Below, piece after piece: positions 59,202 to 64,000 of a stretch of 64,000 bases of DNA. The stretch lies in the NCBI RefSeq assembly GCF_030296615.1, contig NZ_AP027732.1, positions 2,919,042 to 2,983,041 of the forward strand, given 5' to 3'. The position numbers were made by a program, and so were the translations under genes. The DNA is from Frondihabitans sucicola. Its GTDB lineage: Bacteria > Actinomycetota > Actinomycetes > Actinomycetales > Microbacteriaceae. The notes beneath the pieces were generated by a model. It was not told where the DNA came from and ran no database searches. It saw nothing but the letters and a program-made list of their open reading frames with translations. Each line of letters opens with the position of its first letter. The first letter of the stretch is position 1.

Positions 59202-61189
59202 ATGCCCCTCGCGATCGAAGACTACGCACTGATCGGCGACTGCCACACGGCCGCCCTCGTCGGAACCGACGGCAGTATCGACTGGTTGTGCCTCCCCGGT
59301 TCGACTCGGCCTCGATGTTCGCCGGCCTGCTCGGCGACGACGACAGCGGTCGCTGGCTCCTCGCACCGAAAGACGCCGCCGCGACCTCCACTCGCGCCTA
59401 CGTCGACGACACCTTCGTGCTCGTGACGACGTGGACCACCGAGACCGGTGTCGTCGAGGTCACCGACCTCATGCCCTACGGCGATCGGCGTGCCGACGTG
59501 GTGCGCCGGGTCCGCGGCATCAGTGGCACGGTCACGATGACCGAAGACCTCCGCATCCGCTTCGGCTACACCACGGCGATCCCCTGGATCAGGCAGCTGA
59601 ACGAAGACGGTACCCGCGACGGCGGCCCGGGCGGCAACGCCCCCGACGCCGCCCTCGACGCCGCCACGGCCGCCTCGGGTGAGCCGCACGTCGGCACGCT
59701 CATCGCGATCGCGGGGCCCGACGCCGTGATCGTACGGGGCCCGAGGCTCACCGCCGCCGACCACACGCACACCGCCACCTTCGACGTGGCCGCGGGCGAG
59801 ACGGTCGACATGTCGCTGACCTGGTATCCCTCCCACCGCGTCCCCCCGGCTGCGATCGAAGTCGGCAAGCGCATCGACGAGACCGTCGACTGGTGGCGGG
59901 AATGGGCCTCCCACTCCGATGCCCCCAAGGTCTACGGGCCCGAGGTGCACCGTTCCCTCCTCCTGCTCCGCGCGCTCACGCACGAAGACACCAACGGCAT
60001 CGTGGCGGCGGCCACCACGAGCCTGCCCGAACAGTTCGGCGGGGGCCGCAACTGGGACTACCGGTACGTCTGGCTGCGAGACGCCTCGATGACCCTGCAG
60101 TCGCTGATCCTGCACGGCTTCGCCGACGAGGCCACGGGCTGGCGGGACTGGCTGCTGCGGGCCATCGCCGGCGACCCGGCAGACGTGCAGATCATGTACG
60201 GCCTGAGCGGCGAACGCTACCTCGCCGAGACCACCATCGACGAGCTGCCCGGCTACCGGGGTGCGGCTCCGGTGCGCGTCGGCAACGGCGCCTACACGCA
60301 GTACCAGGGCGACGTCTTCGGCGAGGTGATGGTCGCCCTGCACGATGCCCGCGAGCTCGGCGTCGAAGAGGGGCCCGACTCGTGGGCGCTCCAGAGGGCG
60401 CTCATGCAGCACGTCGAGGAGAACTGGGACCGACCCGACAACGGCATCTGGGAGATCCGCGGTCCCGCCCAGCACTTCACCCACTCGCGGGTCATGATCT
60501 GGGCCGCCCTCGACCGTGCGGTGCGCGGCGTCCAGCAGTTCCACCTCGACGGTCCGGTCGACCGCTGGATGGCCCTGCGCGAGAAGGTGCGCGACGAGAT
60601 CGAGACGCACGGCTACGACGCCGAACGGGGCTGCTACGTGCAGTACTACGGCTCGAAGGAGGTCGACGCGTCGCTGCTGCAGCTGGTGCAGGTCGGCTAC
60701 GTCGACGCCCACGACCCGCGCATGCTCGGCACGGTCAAAGCCATCGAAGAAGACCTGCTGATCGACGGGCTCCTGGTGCGCTACCGCACCGAGTCCGGCG
60801 TCGACGGGCTGAGCGGCACCGAGAACCCGTTCCTCACCTGCTCGTTCTGGCTCGCCGAGCAGTACGCGCGAAGCGGCCGGATCGACGACGCCACCGCCCT
60901 GATGGACACCCTGGTCGGCTACCGGAACGACGTGGGCATGCTGAGCGAAGAGATCGAGGTCGCGACCGGCCACCACGTCGGCAACACACCGCAGGCCCTG
61001 TCGCACCTGGCGCTCGTCCGCGCGGCCGACGCCATCGATGCCGCGATCGACCACTCGCGCGGCAACCGCGGCCGCAGGCTGGCCAGCGCGCCGGGGCCGA
61101 AGCACGGCACCGAGCCGTTCGAGACGCCCCCGGCCGAACCCGATCGGTACCCCGACGACCTCGGCGCCGACCGCACCACGAGCGCCTAG
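59202..61189 (+). CDS. Glycoside hydrolase family 15 protein (glucoamylase/trehalase-like), one frameshift as sequenced
   Basis: The protein (662 residues after repair) starts [36 protein letters not shown], the typical N-terminus of actinobacterial GH15 enzymes, several of which hydrolyse trehalose. A beta-sandwich domain precedes the (alpha/alpha)6 barrel with [23 protein letters not shown] and the acid/base region [19 protein letters not shown] break in the C run 59294-59297 separates the first 32 residues. There is no signal peptide, so the substrate is intracellular glycogen, maltodextrin or trehalose. Confidence 0.9.
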
Positions 61190-61234
61190 GGCGTCTCTCC
61201 CACGTGGCCCGCGGTGAAGTGAGCGACACGCCCT
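61188..61234. repeat. Dispersed inverted repeat, copy 2
   Basis: AGGGCGTCTCTCCCACGTGG and later GAAGTGAGCGACACGCCCT match the element at 57877-57930, with a shorter centre. It begins inside the stop codon of the GH15 gene and is followed by a separate strong terminator. Confidence 0.6.
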
Positions 61235-61241
61235 GGCTGCG

Positions 61242-61275
61242 GAACGCCCCGCCCGCGAAAGCGGACGGGGCGTTC
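61242..61275. terminator. Bidirectional terminator between GH15 gene and zwf
   Basis: GAACGCCCCG / CGGGGCGTTC forms a 10-bp stem that continues, after one mismatch, into CCGC/GCGG with a GAAA tetraloop. It lies 14 bp past the zwf stop and about 50 bp past the GH15 stop. Confidence 0.85.
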
Positions 61276-61288
61276 ACACGCGACGGGG

Positions 61289-62665
61289 TCACGCCTCCTT
61301 GGAGGTCTCCCACTCGACGGGGCCGGACGAACCGGCCGGGTACGTCTCGAGCGGAACCATGTTGCTCTTCCACGCGTCGATGACCGGCTGCACGATGGCC
61401 CAGCAGCGCTCGGCCACGTCGCCGCGGATCGACAGCGTCGGGTCGTCGTGGAAGATGCCCGACAGCACCTCGCCGTAGGGCGTCAGCTCCGGCTTGCCGA
61501 GGTCGGTCTTGAAGACCGACTTCTCGAGCGAGAAGGGGTTGCCCTTGCCGTTGGTGGTGACGCCGAGCTCGAGGGTCTCGGGGCTGATCTCGATGCGGAG
61601 CGAGTCGGGGCTGGATGCCCCCTTCAGACCGGCCGGGAGCACCGGCACCGGCTTGAAGGTGATGAGCACCTCCTTGCGGATCTTGCTCATCCCCTTGCCG
61701 GAGCGCAGGACGAACGGCACGCCGGCCCACCGGCGCGTCTTGATCTCGAACTCGACCTCGGCCAGAGTCTCGGTCTGGCGCGCGTCGTCGACGCCGTCCT
61801 CGTCGGCGTACGCCGGGACCTCTTTGCCGGAGATGGTGCCCGCCGCGTACTGTCCGCGACGGCTGGCGGTGATCGGGTCGCCGTCCTTCACCCAGGTGGC
61901 ACGAAGGACGCGGGCGATCTCGCTGCGGAGTTCGACGGCGTCGATGGAGGCCGGGGCGTCCATGGCGATGATCGCGAGGATCTGCAGCAGGTGGCTCTGG
62001 ATCATGTCGATCAGGGCGCCGGCTTTGTCGTAGTACTGCGCGCGACCCTCGAGCCCGAGGATCTCGTCGTAGAAGATCTCGACCTTGGCGATGTTGTCGC
62101 TGTTCCAGACCGGCTCGAAGAGGCGGTTGGCGAAGCGGAGGCCGATGATGTCGAGCACCGTCGAGCGACCGAGGAAGTGGTCGGTGCGGTGGATCCGGTC
62201 TTCGGAGACGACCTTGAGCAATTCTTCGTTCAGGTCGCGCGCGCCGGCCTCGTCGCTGCCGAACGGCTTCTCGAGCGCGAGACGCAGGCCCTCGGGGAGC
62301 GTGATCTTCTCGAGGGCCTTGATGACCTTGACGGAGATGGCGGGCGGCAGGGCGAAGTACATGACCGGGTCGCCCTCGGACGCCTCGAACAGCTTCTCGA
62401 GGTGCGCGGGTGAGGTCGGGTCGCCCTGGATGTACTCGCTCGAGGCGAGGGTGCGCTTGGCCAGGTCGCTGCCGGCGTCGCCGTTGAAGGCCGTCTTGAC
62501 GACGGCGTCCCACTCTTTCGGCGAGCGCTCGCTGCGGCCGGTGCCGATGAGCTTCACGTCGACGCCGCGATCGCTCTTGAGGAGGCTGGCGAGGCCGGGG
62601 AGGAGAAGGCGCTCGGTGAGGTCACCGGAGGCGCCGAGGATGATGAGGGTGCTCGTCTCCGTCAT
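61289..62665 (-). CDS. zwf: Glucose-6-phosphate dehydrogenase-like protein (divergent Zwf)
   Basis: The 458-residue protein has the N-terminal NADP site (LIILGASGDLTERLLLPGLASLL) and the C-terminal G6PD domain. The active-site segment is RTDHFLGRSTVLDIIGLRFAN where most enzymes read RIDHYLGKE: the catalytic Asp-His pair is kept but the substrate-contacting Lys is Arg. It is shorter than usual and is not next to tal, opcA, pgl or gnd, so it is probably a second, divergent copy. ATG 62665 overlaps the stop of a 13-codon upstream ORF and has no ribosome binding site of its own. Confidence 0.85.
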   Translation of the reverse strand: MTETSTLIILGASGDLTERLLLPGLASLLKSDRGVDVKLIGTGRSERSPKEWDAVVKTAFNGDAGSDLAKRTLASSEYIQGDPTSPAHLEKLFEASEGDPVMYFALPPAISVKVIKALEKITLPEGLRLALEKPFGSDEAGARDLNEELLKVVSEDRIHRTDHFLGRSTVLDIIGLRFANRLFEPVWNSDNIAKVEIFYDEILGLEGRAQYYDKAGALIDMIQSHLLQILAIIAMDAPASIDAVELRSEIARVLRATWVKDGDPITASRRGQYAAGTISGKEVPAYADEDGVDDARQTETLAEVEFEIKTRRWAGVPFVLRSGKGMSKIRKEVLITFKPVPVLPAGLKGASSPDSLRIEISPETLELGVTTNGKGNPFSLEKSVFKTDLGKPELTPYGEVLSGIFHDDPTLSIRGDVAERCWAIVQPVIDAWKSNMVPLETYPAGSSGPVEWETSKEA

Positions 62666-62706
62666 CAGACGGTCTGCTCGGGGCGAGTCGCGGTGTGGGT
62701 GTTCAT
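62665..62706 (-). CDS. 13-codon upstream ORF coupled to zwf
   Basis: ATG 62706 with a good AAAGGAC ribosome binding site opens MNTHTATRPEQTV and stops in a TGATG overlap with the zwf ATG. Because zwf itself lacks a Shine-Dalgarno, translation of zwf probably depends on this short ORF. It could be a simple re-initiation device or a regulatory leader; no amino-acid run suggests a specific sensor. Confidence 0.6.
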   Translation of the reverse strand: MNTHTATRPEQTV

Positions 62707-62801
62707 GGACGTCCTTTCCGAAGTCGAACCTTGTGGGCCACCTGGGGTCAACGCGCCGGCGCGGGAACAATTCCCGGCGAGGGTGACCCTGGCAGAACCG
62801 G

Positions 62802-63938
62802 TCAGGTCGGGCAGGGGCGCGAAGAGGCCCCGGTGCCAACGTCAACCGTACTGCTCATGACCGTTGTCGGTGACGCGTCCGGCGACACGGCGGTGACGGC
62901 GCGGCCGAGCGACAGCGCGATCGACGACGCGGCGGCCGAGTCGCGGGCGGGCGCCCCCGTGTCGTCGATCTCCCGGAACACTTCGTCGACGAGACGGCGG
63001 CAGGATCGCGCCGCGTCCGCTTCGTCGGACGGCGCGGCCGCCAGCAGACTCGCCACGCCGTCGAGCAGGCGGCCGAGCGGTGGGGCCAGGCGCGCGTCGA
63101 TCCTGCGCTCCTCCGGCTCCGAGTCGCGGCGGGCCAGCCGAGACGTCACCTCGGCGACCTCGCGGAGGTGGAAGGCGACCGTCTCGGAGACCGTCAGATG
63201 CCCTCGGTCGGATTCGACGTCGATCCTGCCCAGGGCTCGTCGGGGGTTGAGCCGGCGCGACTCCGCCGAGAGCTCGACCGCCGCACGGACCTTGGCGAGC
63301 GTTGTGGGAAGCGTCTCGACGCGCCGCTCCCACTCGGAGTCGTCGACCGGCCACGGGGTGCGGAACACTCCCGCCAGCTCGGCGGCCCGGGCCGAGAGCT
63401 CGCGCCGGAGACCGCGCAGCCGGTCGCGGGCCCTGGTCGTGTGCAGCGGCGGGACCACGACGAGGTTGACCACGACGCCGACCCCGATGCCGATGAGCAT
63501 CTGCACGAGGTATCCCCACGAGTAGTCGGCGCTGTCGCGGCCTCCGATGAGGAGAACGAACAGGGCCACCATCGGCACCCAGTCGCGGCCCCCGCCGAGG
63601 AAGGGCAGGCCGGCCACGAGCACGCCGATGCCGATCACGACGGCGACGGTGATCACCGTCGGGTGGCCGAGCGCCACGACTCCGAGGGCGAGCACGATTC
63701 CGAGCACGAGCCCGAGGAGCGTCTGCAGGCCCTGGCGGACCGAGGCGTGGATCGTCGGGTACATGCTGACCACCGCGCCGAGCGGTGCGTAGTACGGAAA
63801 ATCGGCGGCGGCGCCGGGGACGTGGGGCGCGATCCACCAGGCGAGTCCGGCTGCGACGGCCGCCTTGGCGGCGAGAAGGAGCCGGGGCCACGCGAGGACC
63901 GCTGCGGCGCGCGGAAGGGCTGTCCGGGAAGAGGGCAT
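62802..63938 (-). CDS. FUSC family membrane protein (aromatic acid exporter-like)
   Basis: The 378-residue protein has a six-segment FUSC membrane domain (residues about 20-170; segments include LGLVLGIVLALGVVALGH, VITVAVVIGIGVLVAGLPF and LVQMLIGIGVGVVVNLVVVPPLH) and a long helical cytosolic part. Related proteins export aromatic acids or confer tolerance. It ends about 95 bp upstream of the zwf leader on the same strand, with no T-rich terminator between, so weak cotranscription is possible. Bases 63939-64000 hold no recognisable gene. Confidence 0.8.
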   Translation of the reverse strand: MPSSRTALPRAAAVLAWPRLLLAAKAAVAAGLAWWIAPHVPGAAADFPYYAPLGAVVSMYPTIHASVRQGLQTLLGLVLGIVLALGVVALGHPTVITVAVVIGIGVLVAGLPFLGGGRDWVPMVALFVLLIGGRDSADYSWGYLVQMLIGIGVGVVVNLVVVPPLHTTRARDRLRGLRRELSARAAELAGVFRTPWPVDDSEWERRVETLPTTLAKVRAAVELSAESRRLNPRRALGRIDVESDRGHLTVSETVAFHLREVAEVTSRLARRDSEPEERRIDARLAPPLGRLLDGVASLLAAAPSDEADAARSCRRLVDEVFREIDDTGAPARDSAAASSIALSLGRAVTAVSPDASPTTVMSSTVDVGTGASSRPCPT

Positions 63939-64000
63939 CGAGGCAGGATGCCAGATCGAACTGGGTGACCGCGGAGGTTCGCCGTGACCTACACTGTTCG

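Overview
The window is a continuous piece of a very G/C-rich actinobacterial chromosome, most likely from the family Microbacteriaceae or a close relative. The gene order hrcA-dnaJ-rsmE-HIT-phoH-ybeY-hemolysin-era and then leuA-recO-uppS-glyS-dusB-dgt-dnaG is typical of that part of the phylum. There is a CIRCE site ahead of hrcA, an actinobacterial-type LexA box, many GTG starts, and ATGA/GTGA/TGATG couplings between neighbouring genes. No rRNA, tRNA, insertion sequence, prophage or CRISPR array was seen.

Layout: 1-15.1 kb holds information-processing and housekeeping genes (dnaG, dgt, dusB, a YbaK-type deacylase, a DsbA/FrnE-type oxidoreductase, glyS, a class V aminotransferase with a divergent LysR regulator, a lipoprotein, uppS, recO, a UPF0126/TRIC channel, leuA). 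leuA is preceded by a 16-codon leader with four consecutive leucine codons and a long stem. 15.2-21.1 kb is an accessory block between leuA and era: sensor kinase, response regulator, membrane-anchored esterase and MprF-like aminoacyl-lipid synthase, all on one strand, which looks like a self-regulated membrane-lipid modification unit. 21.2-34.4 kb is the era-to-hrcA cluster, hemW, a DUF1990 protein, a 52-residue membrane protein, lepA and an aminotransferase. 34.4-42 kb holds rpsT, holA, the competence genes comEC and comEA, and leuS. 42-44.2 kb holds pabB and pabC, divergent with only 12 bp between their starts. 44.3-50.1 kb is cydABDC (bd oxidase and its maturation transporter). 50.3-54.3 kb is an osmoprotectant-type ABC transporter with a TetR regulator. 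54.4-64 kb is mixed: an SRAP protein, a DUF2183 phosphatase, a hipBA toxin-antitoxin pair, an SDR, a LexA-controlled small gene, a GH15 glucoamylase-like enzyme, a divergent zwf behind a 13-codon upstream ORF, and an FUSC-type transporter.

The dominant anomaly is quality of the reading frames. Nineteen genes, including the essential leuS and several conserved core genes, carry about 25 frame breaks. Nearly every one is repaired by adding one G or C to a short G/C run (usually of four). None needs a clear extra base, with one ambiguous case in an ABC permease. This looks like systematic homopolymer under-calling in the assembly, not gene decay. Affected genes are listed here as single CDS features with their break positions, and the protein lengths given for them are repaired lengths.
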